A stretch of DNA of 64,000 nucleotides from Pomphorhynchus laevis (taxonomy: Eukaryota > Acanthocephala > Palaeacanthocephala > Echinorhynchida > Pomphorhynchidae), in contig WNNJ02003801.1 in NCBI GenBank assembly GCA_012934845.2, forward strand, positions 1-64,000, in the 5' to 3' direction. Positions 10,641-23,384 of the stretch are shown here, in pieces. Below the pieces are notes generated by a model. That model was not told the origin of the DNA, made no database searches, and saw only the letters and a list, made by a program, of their open reading frames with translations. Within the stretch, counting starts at the first letter, position 1. Each line of letters opens with the position of its first letter. The position numbers were made by a program, and so were the translations under genes.

Positions 10641-12010
10641 AGGAACGACTCTGCATTTGGACCTACCGCGCCCAGAGTATCTATAACGATGTGAACAAAT
10701 GCAATTAATCTGCTCCGGGTCTCAGGAGTTTTTGCGTTGTTCATCACTTGATCGTAGGCCGCCCTGTAAAATTCTACCGTCCATTAATTTTTAGTTTGGT
10801 GGTCCAATGAGACTGTAGACTTGTACTCCGGATCGAGATAGCGTCGTCGCAATCGAAATTAGAACCATAGGTAGATGTTATAAGCGCTAGTAATAAAAGC
10901 TGCATCAGTTCAGTCCCGCCCCATATTAAAGAACAGAACGCTGGGGTTGCAATTTCTCTCGTCGATTGAATTCCTAGACCGCTTGTGATACTGATAATGT
11001 GGATCTTCTCCACGCACTGTCGTTAAGACTGATTTTTAAAATATTTCCTAAAGTCGAAAGTTTCCTCCCGCTGAATTGCAGTAGCTCTTTGTCGCGGAAG
11101 CAAAGGATGGTTCTATAAAAAACGATTTTTGGTATGGTTAGTCAGTTTCGCAGTATAAAAAGTGCATCGTGGCTTTTAATTTATCTAAGCCTGTTCTCAG
11201 CGAGATTGAGTTCGTTGTATGCGGCACCAAACGCAATGTCTACTTTTAACTTGTTTATAATTGGTGTTCCCAGCAAATGTGCATCAGAATAATAAACCAT
11301 CTTGTATCCTTGGACGATGCATGTGATTTACCTTGCCTAAGGGTTATGAGCCACGACCTCGCATTCAGCGGATAAATAGTAAGACCTAAGTCTGCTACCA
11401 CGTGTTGAATGATGGCGATATCGGACATTATTGTTTCAAAAGTACATCCTAATACTACATCATCGAGGTACCAAATATTTAGTTTTGATTCCATTTTGTA
11501 CTCAACGTTTTTAATCGCCAGGCAGAATAAAAGGGGTCCAAGAGAATCTCCCTGCTGTACCCCTTCATTTGAGATTATAATTTTATCTCCAAACACGATG
11601 GCGCTAGGCATCTCATAGCAGATACGGACAAAAGGTAAGATTTCTAGAATTTCCCTGAGACTATATCGAGCACTATGCCGCGTCGGAAGCTGTTAATAGC
11701 ATTTTTAAAATGCAGCTTAATTTACAAGCATTCGTAGTTGGTATTGTCTCGTAAAAATGCTCGTGTTGCTTGGATAGATGCATCTATACCCCTTTAAATT
11801 CCTACGACAAGTTGTGCCGGAAGAACTTTGTCGACAAGGAGTCCCTTAGCAAATTGCCACGCGAACTTTGCAAGAATACACCTGTTGGCGATTTTATCAG
11901 TCAGTTGGCAGCATCTTTTGCACCAAACACAAGTAAATATTTCAGGTGTAACGGACTACAACCGTCTGTTCTCTATCCCGACGATACCGAAAAAGAATAA
12001 AGCGTAGACT
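10640..12010 (-). mobile_element. RLE-type LINE (family B), RT portion
   Basis: Minus-strand frames show the reverse transcriptase of an R2-superclade-like element: a segment with IKLHFKNAINSFRRG (first palm motif, about 11715), EGVQQGDSLGPLLFCLAIK (about 11540) and WYLDDVVLGC (YxDD box, about 11470), then GLGIQSTREIATPAF characteristic of the thumb-to-linker region (about 10960). The coding region is interrupted by stops and at least one deletion near 10770, where thumb sequence is joined to endonuclease-end sequence. Two related copies lie at 721 and 43110. Confidence 0.7.
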
Positions 12011-12019
12011 GAATCCATA

Positions 12020-12300
12020 GATCCGTCACTACTGAATCATTCAATTCAAATCGTAATATTATATCCTCCTTATCCATGGGCGGTGCATGGAGGGTGCTGC
12101 ATAAGTAAGATCTACGTCGTGAGGAGATTAAAGGTAGCAAAGTGAAGTCATCGCAGAGCATGTTAACGGAGCCGCATATGTGCCGTCCTATATATTTTCC
12201 GAAACCTATCTTCAAACCTGTACCTTTGTTCAGCCTAGGTAGAGGACATTCAGAAATGATTCGATTTATTGTTGGACTTTCGATATGACATTCCGACGAT
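12020..12300 (-). other. GC-richer relic upstream of the RLE RT
   Basis: An 80-codon minus frame (11973-12215) lies directly 5' of the RT of the family B element and shares its base composition. It probably belongs to the element's N-terminal region, but no motif is clear. Confidence 0.3.
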
Positions 12301-12801
12301 CGATTGTAAGAAGTTTAGTTCTTATAATTGCTGAGAGATATCGCAATATTTGTGACAAAAGTACTTGCATCAGTATAAATCTCTCTTTGCAGCAGTATAT
12401 TGTATGATATTTTGTAACTTGTATGTATAATTATATATACTGAGTAAGCATTATATATATGCTCTTTACACTAAGTTAGCTAGATCAGCTAGCAATGAGA
12501 TCCATGAAAATCGTTTTAAAATTACTTGTAAATCAAATTTGTTGTAATAAATCCATTCCAAGTCATTTCTATGTTTTGGGTGTTGATGCAAACCTATACA
12601 GGGCATCCAAGCATCTGTGAGTATCGATGCTTTAAATCATATGGAATTCTTATCTTGCCTTTTAAAAGTATTTATGAATCCACGCCAAATCCCGCGTTTT
12701 GAGTTAATAGATAATGCTCAACAGCTAGTACTTAAATATACAAATCTGTATTTTGTGTTTAGTTTAATGTAATGGTAAAATATGGTCAGATTGTTACAGT
12801 C

Positions 12802-12967
12802 ACTGTAGTGGAAGTTGAAATGGACGGTAGATATGAAAATGTGAGTAATATGGCAATTTGAATATAATGCACGCAATTGGAATAGTAATATAGTAATTGG
12901 TACGGGCACTGTAGTGGAAGATAAACTGGACGGTATATATGAAAATGTAAGTAATATGGCAACTATT
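12802..12967. repeat. Direct duplication, about 60 bp, 105 bp apart
   Basis: 12802-12862 and 12907-12967 share CACTGTAGTGGAAG, TGGACGGTA and TATGAAAATGT(A/G)AGTAATATGG. Local tandem duplication in the intron between exons 19 and 20. Confidence 0.7.
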
Positions 12968-13429
12968 TAATCAGATTAAGCAATCAGATTAAGTAACTAT
13001 GTAATCAGATCAAGCAATTATTCTTTTGTATCATCTTTTGTGTGTGTTCTATAAATTCTTTGTGGAATCAATACTGAAAGATTAAAAGAATTTGTGAAAA
13101 GAATTTCTTTGGCGAAATTCGTTATACGCATATTATTTTAATTTGTCCGGATTAGAATGACTCGAAGTAGTAATTATGAAAAGTAAAATTAAATAATTTA
13201 ACTATCAAAATCTTAATATATAAAAGAAATAAAAATTTGTTGCAAAATAATATTTTTTGTTTAAAGAATTAATAATAAATTATTTTAAAATAAAATTTAT
13301 TTAAATATGAACTCGGATAAAAACATAAGCATAAAAAACATATCCTTTAATGTTAAAAAAATGTTCAGACGTAATTTCAGGTATTATATCTTTAATAGAA
13401 TAAAATTTGGCTCTGTATGAATTACTCAC

Positions 13430-13507
13430 ACAAATTCTAGAGTTAACAAATTGTCCAGATAATCGGAAAATTGTCTTTCGGTCGGATTGTAGTTTTGAAT
13501 GATATTG
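13430..13507 (-). CDS. LRR gene exon 19 (one LRR, 78 nt)
   Basis: A 78-nt exon with a strong acceptor (TATTTTTTCACAG) and donor GTGAGTAAT. The frame reads NIIQNYNPTERQFSDYLDNL then LTLEF and a split Val. The extra six bases relative to its neighbours lie before the Asn of the repeat. Confidence 0.8.
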
Positions 13508-14437
13508 CTGTGAAAAAATAATCTTTGCTGAAATTTCTGGAATGTATAGTTACATCATCGATATATAAAGCATTTACTATTAAATAAAATTAAAAACAAT
13601 AACGAACGAAAATTAAAAATACTGAACTAACAAAAGAAAATAGTAATTAATTAGTGAAATTGTCATCGATTTATAGACAAAAAATTGAATAAACTGGTAT
13701 AATTGGTATAACCACATAATTTTAAACGTATTTTTAATAAAATGTATCTATTTAGCTAGCATGAAAGCAGATATATTGACTACAATGCTATTTCATTGTA
13801 TGTTGAAATTACAATTGATAATAGAAACAAAGAAATGACTCAACAGTAAATCATATGTGATTAAAAGACATTTTTGTTTCCTGAAAGACTATAAAGTTAA
13901 CGAAAGTTAATTATGGATAATTAATTTGTGAATTAATTAGTTATTTAATTAATGCTCTATTTCAGTTGCATAATGAAGGACGGCACAACTTAAAGCACAT
14001 GACTTGATTGCTATTTAAAACTATAATTACAGGTTATTTCGTTGTGTTGATGATGATAAGTTTGTAAACAGGTAATTAAACTATCAATTATTTAAGAATA
14101 AACTAATATATAAGTTAGTATACGCACACCAGCGACCAAAATCAGATTTGTGGTCAAGTCAGCACACACCACCAGCACACGCGTGATCTTTTTATCGACA
14201 TTTTTTAAAACGATGAACAGCGATAGAATATAGCGATATCTTCTTTATATCGCAAATTTAAAGTATTCTGAGACTTCAAATCATCAATATTGAAATCCTT
14301 ATTGAAATCATATAAATCCTCATTTGAGCATAACTTCCCCATTAAATAATTGATTAATGTTAACGAAAATTCGAAGAACATTTGATAAATAAAATTTATT
14401 TTAATCGTATTTTGTAAAAATTTTATATTTAACTTAC

Positions 14438-14509
14438 AGATAATCCGTGGACTTCTTAAATAGATAGACGAAATCTGAAATCAACTGAATTCCGTTGCCG
14501 CTTAGATCC
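14438..14509 (-). CDS. LRR gene exon 18 (one LRR)
   Basis: A 72-nt exon, acceptor AATGATTGTAG, donor GTAAGTTAA. DLSGNGIQLISDFVYLFKKS ends TDY plus split Leu. A 216-nt foldback and an RLE LINE lie upstream in the intron. Confidence 0.9.
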
Positions 14510-14607
14510 CTACAATCATTTGGTAAAATATTTACATTAATTTAAAGTTAAAATTCATTCTAAGAATAGATATATCACCCTTTTTTATGATAATTAATGA
14601 GTATAGT

Positions 14608-14823
14608 TATTACAGGAACAAAGAAGCAGAAATTATCTTTTATTTGATAAAAGTTCTATATTTCGATAGCTCCTGCTATCATCAACAACATTACAATAAA
14701 ATGTATGACAAAGCATTCTTTGTGAAACATTTTATTGTAATCCAAATGATAGCAGGAGCTATCGAAATATATAATTTTTATCAAATAAACGATAATTCCC
14801 TCTTCTTTGTTCCTGTAATAACT
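14608..14823. mobile_element. 216-nt foldback element (near-perfect hairpin)
   Basis: The left arm (14608-14690) from AGTTATTACAGGAACAAAGA to GATAGCTCCTGCTATCAT is matched in reverse by the right arm (14747-14823), and the centre also pairs (ACATTACAATAAAATGT with ACATTTTATTGTAAT). The whole block can form one long hairpin. A foldback/MITE-type DNA element is likeliest; a hairpin RNA precursor is possible. The open frame across it is incidental. Confidence 0.8.
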
Positions 14824-15009
14824 AAATATTTGAAATGGAAGAAGATTATGGGTTTAGTATTTATTATAATTTATGGTATTAAAACATTTAAACAGTGAGT
14901 AATTGCCACTTTAGTAATTACAAAATTTCGTAAATCAAACATTAGACAACATCAAATATAAAGAAGGCTTTCAACCTTATAAAATTTGAAAAAATTAACA
15001 AAGCATCGC

Positions 15010-16220
15010 GATTATATAAACAACGGTCTGATAGCGGAATATTGTCATTGGAACTGAAATGTATTGTATTACCGTGCTTCATAAGCAAAGGAAGCTTCAT
15101 TCTATTAACACGTCGGCTTCTGGCTGCATGTTGCTTAGGAAGAGGTTGGACGGATGCGTGGAACATAATGCCTCACGATTTTATGATTTGACGCCAGAGA
15201 AAATTATAACAGCGACAAAACAAAATGCGGATCTGCTGTTCCGTCTAGAGTAGACTCTGATGGTTGAAGACACTTTTTTACATCATTTGGTAATAGCTCT
15301 TACCGTCTAGCCGACAAGCTGTGTGAATTCGAAATAAGGATATCGACTGTATCTATTGATCGAACTGTTCTGCAAGATATACAGTAAGCCGTTTAATTCC
15401 ATTAAACAAAATGCCAGGTGTCAGACCAATTGGACTCGGTGATGTAGTGAGGAGAATAGTTTGTCGTGCTTTGATTTCACGCATAAAGGATAATCTGATA
15501 TCAGTGTGTGAAATTTGCAACTATGCGAAGGACACCAATGTGGTACCGAAATCGCTGTTTATTCAGTCCGAACAGCGTTTGAAAAATCAGTCGACTATTG
15601 TGTGCTATTGTTATATGCAAGAAACGCATTTAATTGTGTTAGCAGATAAATGCCTCTAACAAACATGAAATATACATGTTTAGCGTTATCGACGATATTA
15701 AATACCAAGCGTGAACAACCATCAATTCTCACTGACGATGATATTTCGCTATTGTCTTTCGAAGGATTGACACAAGGAGATTCGCTAGACCATGGCTGCT
15801 TACGCTACTACATCAATGCCAATAATTGACATATTGAGCAAGATTGCATCTGGAGCTACCCACTGCTAGTATGCAGACGATGGATCATGTGTCGGAAAAA
15901 TCGATCACCTCACAAAAGTCTAGGAATATGTAAAGCAGTTGGACCCGTATTATGGATACTTCATAAATCTTGCAAAATACACGCTTCTGGCACACAGCGT
16001 GGAGCTAGAGATTAGTCAAAAGCGATTTGCAGACGATGAAGTATCTATATCTAAATATGGTGCGAAATACCTAGGAAGATTTATTCGGGCAGGTGAATAC
16101 GTAAAGTCACGAGTTAAAGAAACGGTCGACGATTGGAAGTCACTTGATCAGCTTATTGAGATGGCATCAATCAACACATTCTCGGCCTACGTTTTATTGA
16201 CAAGGGCCTTCTAACACCAA
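15010..16220 (+). mobile_element. RLE-type LINE (family A), old copy
   Basis: Recognisable RT pieces in order: PGVRPIGLGDVVRRIVCRAL (15415-15480), a degraded first palm region, TQGDS-like and YADDGSCVGKI (about 15865-15900; ADD box), and LAKYTLLAHSVE followed by YLGRFIRAGEYVKSRV (15965-16105). The frame is broken many times. It is clearly the same family as the copies at 23.4 and 26.2 kb but older. Confidence 0.65.
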
Positions 16221-16299
16221 CATACTTATATATTCAGAACTTGCAAAAACCACAAGCGGTTAGTTAAAAGCATGTGTTCCCGGCTGTTCGAGCATTTAT

Positions 16300-18280
16300 T
16301 ACCTCATTTTTCAGGTACTTAACCGATTGGAGAGAAAGATGGAGTACTGATTACAATTCCGTTCAAATTTGGTTAACTCGAAAATTATAGCCCGACTAAA
16401 AAAGGAAATGTTTATATATGTATAACTACCTCTTTTAATGAGGTAGTTAGAAACAGCCTCTATTTTGTCAGATATCGACTCGTGTTTCTCAACTATACAT
16501 AAAAGAATAATTAAATAGATGTAAAGGCAAATTTCCTCTGATAAAATACTAAAATACATAAAATATAAATACCAGAAATAATATTAAAAATTTAAGAAAA
16601 CGAAGAAAAAGTGTCATTCCAAACAATTTTATGCTATCGAAATATTTGAATTTTCATCTTCATTAAATTCCTGTATATTTGATATTAAACTAAAATACCT
16701 CCTAAAGTAAAATCAGGTATTATTTCAAATATCTGTATTTTCATCTTTAGAAAAATACACCTGTTTACTCTTACACAAAAGCTTAGGTTTGCATTTTACA
16801 TAATATACAAATATTTATGGCAAATAAAAAAACAGAAAAACATAAGATGCAACAAAGAAAATAAAACAAAGAAAATGTCAGTACTTTTTCTTTTTATAGC
16901 AAAGAAACTGTCAGTACTGCAAAACCAAAACCAAAATCAAAAATAAAACAACTATAAGGAAGTAAATACAAGGAAGATAAAAATAGAAAAAATAAAAATT
17001 AAATATATGAAATTTTAAAATTGAAATTGAAAAGCAGAACAAATAAAACTTAAATTACTTGAAAGGCATTAAAATTATTTATAAAGTATTACCCTGTAAA
17101 GCATTTTGTGTTCAATATATTTGTCAATTTTAATTCAATTCAAATTTAATAATGCTCTATATAAGTAGAGCATTATTACCTACTTGATGTTCTAATGATT
17201 TGCAACACAAAAACTTCATTAAACGACACTAAAATCTATGACAAATAAAAAACTCAAAACTAAAAATGCAGCAAAAATTTCTTAATAAAAAAATTAATAT
17301 AAGTAAATATAAGAAAATATTTAAATGTTTTAGCACGTTTTAAATTGATTTGATATTACGCATGCCCTCTCATGCCCGAATGAATGATTTAATTTTGTCC
17401 GTCACAATATTGTAATCGATAAATATCTAAATGTTTAAGCACGTTTTGTAAGTGCGTAATAATAGAGCCCCAACGTAAATCTCGATATGTTGAAACCAAA
17501 TCAAAACCAAAATCAAAAAATAAAGAAACTACAAAAAAAAACGAAAAAAAATTAGTATAAAAATAAAAATTAAATTTTGGAAATTATAAGATTGAAAATA
17601 AAAACACAGAACAAATAAAATTTAAAAATCAAAGATGGAAATTTAAAAACAAAACCAGAAATAATTTGTGAATATTTGAATCAAAAATCTTCAAATTGAA
17701 ATTACTTAAAAGAGCATATTTTATTAGTCAACCAAAATCATTAACTGAAACAACCTTTTGGGGTCTAAACATTCGTTCATCCTTTAGATACGATGAGCTT
17801 CCAACGCACATAACATTTATATCCCAATTCAAATTCAATAATGATCTAAATCAGTAGGATATTATTGGTCTAATATTATCATTTGCTAAAACACCCTTGA
17901 GGTTCTAAAGATTTGTTCATCCTTTAAAAAAATATAAAAACATATTATTCATTCAAAACTTAAAATAACGGAAATAAAATGATTGTAATCAAATATACGA
18001 TGAGGTCCAGCATGATCAAAAAATGTTTATTTTTAATTTTGAATATAATTTTAAACTGTTATATTTTCCAGATGATATGTATCAATTAAATTATTTAAAT
18101 TATACTTAAGGTGATCGATATTATTGAATATTATGGCGATACGTAAACTTTCTTGATCTAAAGTATTTTATTTAATTGTATTTTGTAAGCGTGAATCAAT
18201 TTAGTCCCAAGCAAATACAGAAAATAATATACGTAAACAAATAATCAAGCTATTGTGAATAAATTTATCTTAAAAACTGC
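16300..18280. other. AT-rich intron with internal repeats
   Basis: No gene seen. Blocks recur: an A-rich CCAAAATCAAAA segment at about 16925 and 17495, and a TTCATCCTTTA-type block at about 17188, 17765 and 17900. Two short palindromes (16424-16448 and 17148-17177) are listed under findings. Confidence 0.45.
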
Positions 18281-18288
18281 AAACTTAC

Positions 18289-18360
18289 AAAGATTTCAAG
18301 TTATATGTTTTGGGCAGTTGTGCTTTGGTTATCTTCACTATTCGATTGAATGATAAGTTT
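18289..18360 (-). CDS. LRR gene exon 17 (one LRR)
   Basis: A 72-nt exon, acceptor CTTTGTGTAG, donor GTAAGTTTG. NLSFNRIVKITKAQLPKTYN ends LKS plus split Leu, a canonical LRR. The intron to exon 16 (about 1.6 kb) contains an antisense Penelope 3' end. Confidence 0.9.
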
Positions 18361-18729
18361 CTACACAAAGACAAATACATTGAATACATAATCAAAAGGT
18401 TTACAATTTATATTTTTTAATAGTTTAGGGCATTTTAAGCGATTAAATGCAAAAATTCATTTGTTTATATTCACAAAATCATTGCCAAATTTAAACTGTC
18501 AGTGCAAAATTATATTCCAATACGAGATACGGTTTAAATTGTATCAGTTCGAGCTTTATTCATGTATAATGCATTTAACTGAATAAAGTATTTCCTTTAA
18601 ATTTCCTTGTATAGATATGAAGAATAATAAAAAATGAGTAAAACTTAAGATGTCACAGAAAAAATGTACAAAATATGTACAAAAAGTCAAATATAGAAGT
18701 AAATACATAATTTGGCATATCAATAAATA

Positions 18730-19040
18730 AGCTAACTGAGTCTACGTATTTTATATTGCAAATTAAAAATAATGCAAAATAAAGGTTAATACTTAAAATC
18801 AATTAATAATAAATAATTGTTGTAAGATTTTATATAATATTTATCAAGATAAATTATGAACTGAAATTAAAAATCAAAAAAAAAGTTCTTATGACTTGAC
18901 TTATAGATAATAAACTATGTATCAGAATAAGGATTAGAGGTCATCAGGAGGAACTAATACGTTATAAGGTTCTGGTCCCTGTTCCTCTGCCCAACATAGC
19001 AGCGGGGCCAAATACATGCTCTATTTCATATTTATTGCTT
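18730..19040 (-). mobile_element. Truncated Penelope 3' end, antisense
   Basis: Reads, on the minus strand, the 3' region of the element at 8945-9320: the conserved GCATGTATTTGGC and CTGATGACCTCTAATCC blocks and the TACGTAGACTCAGTTAGC end. No coding part remains, a typical 5'-truncated copy. Confidence 0.75.
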
Positions 19041-19966
19041 CATAGATATCATGATATAACCAAATTGGATTAATGTTCTACCTCTGTCCCCAAGCAAATT
19101 AAACTCAAATTATAACCCAATAAAACGTCATCAAAATGAATGATATTAATGTATTTTATCAAGTAAACTCAGACTAATCAGACCAAGGATAATATTATAA
19201 TATTAAGATAATATTATATTCAGAAGAATATTACCCTTAAGTGAGCATTCAGATAAATCTTTCCATCTTGATTCAATGTTTCATTAAACTTATCTTCCTG
19301 AAATGTTTCTTAAACGATATTTTACATCAAAGCTATATAATGTTTAGTTTGTAATAAAGCCTGAAATCTTACTAATTAAGTCGTTACTATCTTCAATCGT
19401 AAAAGAGTTTGTATATACATCACCTTATAAGGTGATGTATTACTTTTGCCTTTTTGTGAAAAGCAAGATTGTATGATTATATTTTTATTATTTTTGTAAA
19501 AAGCGAGATTATATTGTAATTACTTTTGCCATAATTAATAAATTTTGCCTTTTTGTAAAAAGCGAGATTGCATGAAGCAGTAAGGCAGCGACTGGATAAT
19601 TGGCTTTGTGAATTTTCAGTAAACTATACATTATGCTGACCAACCAACCTGTTAGATGCGGGAATTATAAAATTCCGCAGTTTATTTCTTTCATTTCTAG
19701 AATTCTACATTTTATCTTTCTATAATACAATTACTCTGATCCGCTTTTATTAATGAAGATAACTTCCTCATTATAGATTATGCAAATGTATTAAATAAAG
19801 ATATTTAATTTGGTAAAAACATTATGAAAAAATTATACCTCAGTTTAGAATAGTTCAAAACTGTGTCTCACCTTAGTTTAAATAGATTGGAAATGAGTGT
19901 TGCATTTAGAAAGAGCATATTTAAATTTACTATTTAAAACAACACGTACTTAAAATTTTTACTTAC

Positions 19967-20038
19967 AAATAATGGACATTGGGAATAAATTTAAATATTG
20001 CGAAATTCAATTCTTCCATTATGTTGCCAGAAAGTGAA
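19967..20038 (-). CDS. LRR gene exon 16 (one LRR)
   Basis: A 72-nt exon, acceptor TCTAAATTGTAG, donor GTAAGTAAA. SLSGNIMEELNFAIFKFIPN ends VHY plus split Leu. It sits 49 nt from exon 15. Confidence 0.87.
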
Positions 20039-20087
20039 CTACAATTTAGAGGATATAATAAGGTTTACGGATAATATGTTTATTTAC

Positions 20088-20159
20088 AGATGAACAAGGT
20101 AAGAAGCATTCACGCGATAGAGAAAATTCATTGATGAAACATTTGAACGCAGAATCGAT
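20088..20159 (-). CDS. LRR gene exon 15 (one LRR)
   Basis: A 72-nt exon, acceptor TTGTATGTCAAG, donor GTAAATAAA. SILRSNVSSMNFLYRVNASY ends LVH plus split Leu. The acceptor has a weak pyrimidine tract, but phase, length and repeat pattern all fit, and the intron to exon 16 is only 49 nt. Confidence 0.8.
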
Positions 20160-21640
20160 CTTGACATACAACAACGGCAATCAATATTTTAGAAAAATAA
20201 TATATTTCAAATAATAGATAATAAAACAATGTAGATTGATCTAGGTCGACAACGTTTCTTACTATCGACTAAGTTAGCAATATTTAACAACATTTACTCG
20301 ATCACAATAGAGTAATAGAGTGTTAACTAAAAAAATATTTTATACTAGTTTTATCTCGGAAATATGATCTAGCCATTTATAAAAAGCCTTCTTTATTTAT
20401 AAAAAGGCTATACAAAGCAACTTGATTGAATATTATATTGAATCTTCGTATCAACTCAATATTTATATTAAATATCAACGCAACTTATTAGGCAAAATGT
20501 TTACCTCCATAATGCAGATGCTGAGTAAATCGCTACAATATAATTAGTATATTGTAAGACCTCAACCAGTACAAATTGCATATCTTGTAATTTAATGTGA
20601 GCTTTATTTAACATTAATGTCAAATAAAGTGAATGAAATCATTGGTAGATGAAGTAAATATTCATGTTATAAAATATAAACAGCCCGACGCTAAAGGCAA
20701 TTCCCGATTGATCATGTACATCGTTTGGTTAAGGAGCGAATTCAATAATTTTTAAAGCATATAACTACCTAATGAACAAATACAATTCCCAAATGTTCAT
20801 AAGTTTGTTTACTGGAGCGAATTCAATAATTTTTAAAGCATAAGCAAATGCGGGTATAAAAACCAAAATCAGTTTATCAGTTGATCAATTGTAAGCGCGA
20901 TATTTAAGAAATTGTACAAAATCGGAAGATTTAATTAGAAAGTAGCAAAAAATAATAATGCATCTTACATGGTAGTAGCTCCGGTAGTCCCATGAAGCGA
21001 AACCCAGTCGGTCAACACTGTAGATTTCAATTCTCTGATTATAAAACAGAAACATTTTACAAACTGCAATAAATTAAATTATAAAAATATAAAAAATGTT
21101 ATAATTTAGCCTATTTAAATATATTCGTTATATAAAAAGCTAGTATTTAACGATTAGAATTATATAGAAACTAAATTAATTCAAATGTCTTAATGATCTA
21201 ATTGGTTATAAAGAAAACCTTGTAACTTTAGCGAAGTTAGCATTTTGTTTAATTTATACGTATATATAAAGTCACGAAGTAAAGCTTTCAACAAAATCAT
21301 AAAGTTGATATTTTTCAGCAGCAAAATGAGTGACATGTGGTCACTCACTTGTCGGGAATAAAAGCAACTTCTTAATTCAAATGTATTAATTAAATGCGAG
21401 GTAAATGCGACAAAATATGACATAATCCTTTTACGAGGTTAGCAAATCAACTAAATAAAGGAATTACCTAATTATTTGTCAATTAAATATTGGACAAATG
21501 CTTACACATTTATCCAATAATGATATGAATATTAAAAGATTACGTACTTTGAGAATAAATAAAAAAATGCATTTTAGTAATTATTGCTCAAAGGTAAACG
21601 TTTGAAAAAGTCTAAACTGGTATTATTTTATGATCTACAA
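20160..21640. other. Intron between LRR exons 14 and 15
   Basis: Apart from the 81-bp direct repeat nothing is recognised. A 77-codon minus frame at 21190-21423 has no identifiable motif. Confidence 0.4.
20735..20845. repeat. 81-bp spaced direct repeat
   Basis: GAGCGAATTCAATAATTTTT and the next eight bases occur twice, starting at about 20735 and 20816. Local tandem duplication. Confidence 0.7.
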
Positions 21641-21647
21641 AACTTAC

Positions 21648-21710
21648 ATGTAAGTCAATTTATCCAAGCCAAAGTAGTCTTTGATGTTTATTGCACAACC
21701 AGAAAATCTT
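21648..21710 (-). CDS. LRR gene exon 14 (short LRR)
   Basis: A 63-nt exon, acceptor AATTTAAATTCTAG, donor GTAAGTTTT. RFSGCAINIKDYFGLDKLTY followed by a split Ile codon fits a 21-residue LRR, with Cys at the usual Asn position. Confidence 0.75.
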
Positions 21711-22403
21711 CTAGAATTTAAATTATCTATTAATTTTTTATTAATACAATATTTCGCATTTTAGACAGAACATTTTGTTAATTCTAAAATTGTATCAGGA
21801 TACATATAACGATTCATTCGCTTTTTAATTGTGTTTTGTTTATACATCAATATTTTAAACTTTAATTTTCTACGGTCAGTGAAATTTAAGTTAAATTAAT
21901 AAAGAATTTTGCTTCGATATTATAAAACATTTTGCGAAACAATTTGTGAATTATTAAATTATTTTATCGATACAAATAACAATTTATATAATCTTGAATT
22001 GTAATGAAATTTAAGGTATTAAATATTAAACAACAAAAGTGAAACATGAAGAAATACGGATCTATGGGATTGTAGACACGCTAGGAGATACGTAGGGATT
22101 GAAAGAAATAGAAAAATGAAAGACTTTTGCTTATAACAGAAAGTGTAATATAATCTTAGGCATTAATAGAGCGAAATAAGAATCTTAGGCATTAAGATAT
22201 TTGTTAGATTGACGAGTAAACAATAAAGCCAAAATGTTATTAACTCATTGCGTCATGCATTGAAAATTGTTTTTGTATATCAACGTGATTATACTTAAAA
22301 TGAAGTTTAAATAAATGTGTCAAAGATATAATTTAATCACATGAGAGAATGCATTTATCTTTTATGAATAAAATTTCGAAATTACATTAACTATCAAACT
22401 TAC

Positions 22404-22469
22404 ATTTCTTCGATCTGATTAAAAATTCCGTTTATATTAGGGCATTGAAGATGATTTAAAGTAATTGAA
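22404..22469 (-). CDS. LRR gene exon 13 (one LRR, 66 nt)
   Basis: A 66-nt exon, acceptor GTTATTTTAG, donor GTAAGTTTG. It reads SITLNHLQCPNINGIFNQIE, with the L-x-x-N-x-L motif of a shortened LRR. A decayed LRR-like exon lies just upstream at 22740-22811. Confidence 0.75.
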
Positions 22470-22739
22470 CTAAAATAACATCAATTTGAAAACAATGCGA
22501 ATTAATTTGGAACAAAAACAATTCCAACTTTAACAGAAATCTGTCACAAACAAAAGTAGCAAAATTAAATTAAGGAATAATTCTGTAACTAACGATTTAT
22601 TATCAGCATCAAGTAAGAAATGCCTGTTTTTGTAGTATCCGTTAATGACGATATCTAGTATCCGTTAATGACGTTAGGTTGTTTTAATTTCACCAGCTTT
22701 AGCAATTACTATATTGAACAAGTTAATGATATGACTTAC

Positions 22740-22811
22740 TATGTAGTTACGATATGCCTGTTGAAGTAAAATCCTTCAAGCAGTTGATTTGAATTTTGCA
22801 AATTAGTTTTC
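22740..22811 (-). pseudogene. Decayed LRR exon between exons 12 and 13
   Basis: A good GTAAGTCAT donor and an open frame reading TNLQNSNQLLEGFYFNRHIV mark an LRR exon of 72 nt, but the AG acceptor expected at its upstream edge is absent (ATTG instead). It is probably no longer spliced in. Confidence 0.45.
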
Positions 22812-23247
22812 AATAAAAGTTATAAAAGTACTCATCGCGGTTAATCAAGGTAATCTGCAGATTCAAGATTTATTAAATTCATAATTCTATAAATTCACAA
22901 TTTCCAAAGTTGTGAATCGTGCAGGTAAATTTAGAAATATTATCAGCCTTTAATTTTATCAGGTTTATTTGAATTATTACCCGTTTAAGCAATGATTTTA
23001 TAGAACTATTTAATGTTTATTTGATATTCAATTGCTATTTTACCACATTAAGCAATGATTTGATGTTTGTAAAATGTTATATTAATGTTATATCAATGAT
23101 ATATCACTTGTATTTTGATAAATGCCAAGTTATCATTTGTAACGCTTATTTGGTATTTTATTTTCAAAATCTTCTCATCGTTAAGGTAATAAAGTTAAAA
23201 ATTATAAACAAAATGAAATAATTTTACTTAATATGAAAAACATAAAT

Positions 23248-23248
<1 letters not shown>

Positions 23249-23322
<74 letters not shown>
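23249..23322. repeat. (TA)n microsatellite
   Basis: About 36 uninterrupted TA dinucleotides, next to the 3' end of the minus-strand RLE LINE. Confidence 0.95.
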
Positions 23323-23326
<4 letters not shown>

Positions 23327-23384
23327 CAACATATGGTTCCCTCAAATGGGCCAATATACATTTAACATTGTTATTTATTATTAT

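Noticed and set aside
14587-14898. 103-codon plus frame
   Set aside because: It runs through the foldback hairpin and its codons simply reflect the two arms.
17167-17232. LRR-like frame SFNEVFVLQIIRTSS on the minus strand
   Set aside because: The acceptor phase is wrong for the gene and a stop follows immediately; similar blocks repeat at 17.7 and 17.9 kb without coding potential.
20957-21005. A possible minus-strand 49-nt exon (VDRLGFASWDYRSYYH) with good acceptor and GTAAGA donor
   Set aside because: It would go from phase 2 to phase 0 and has no LRR pattern, so it does not fit the LRR gene; no other gene context was found.
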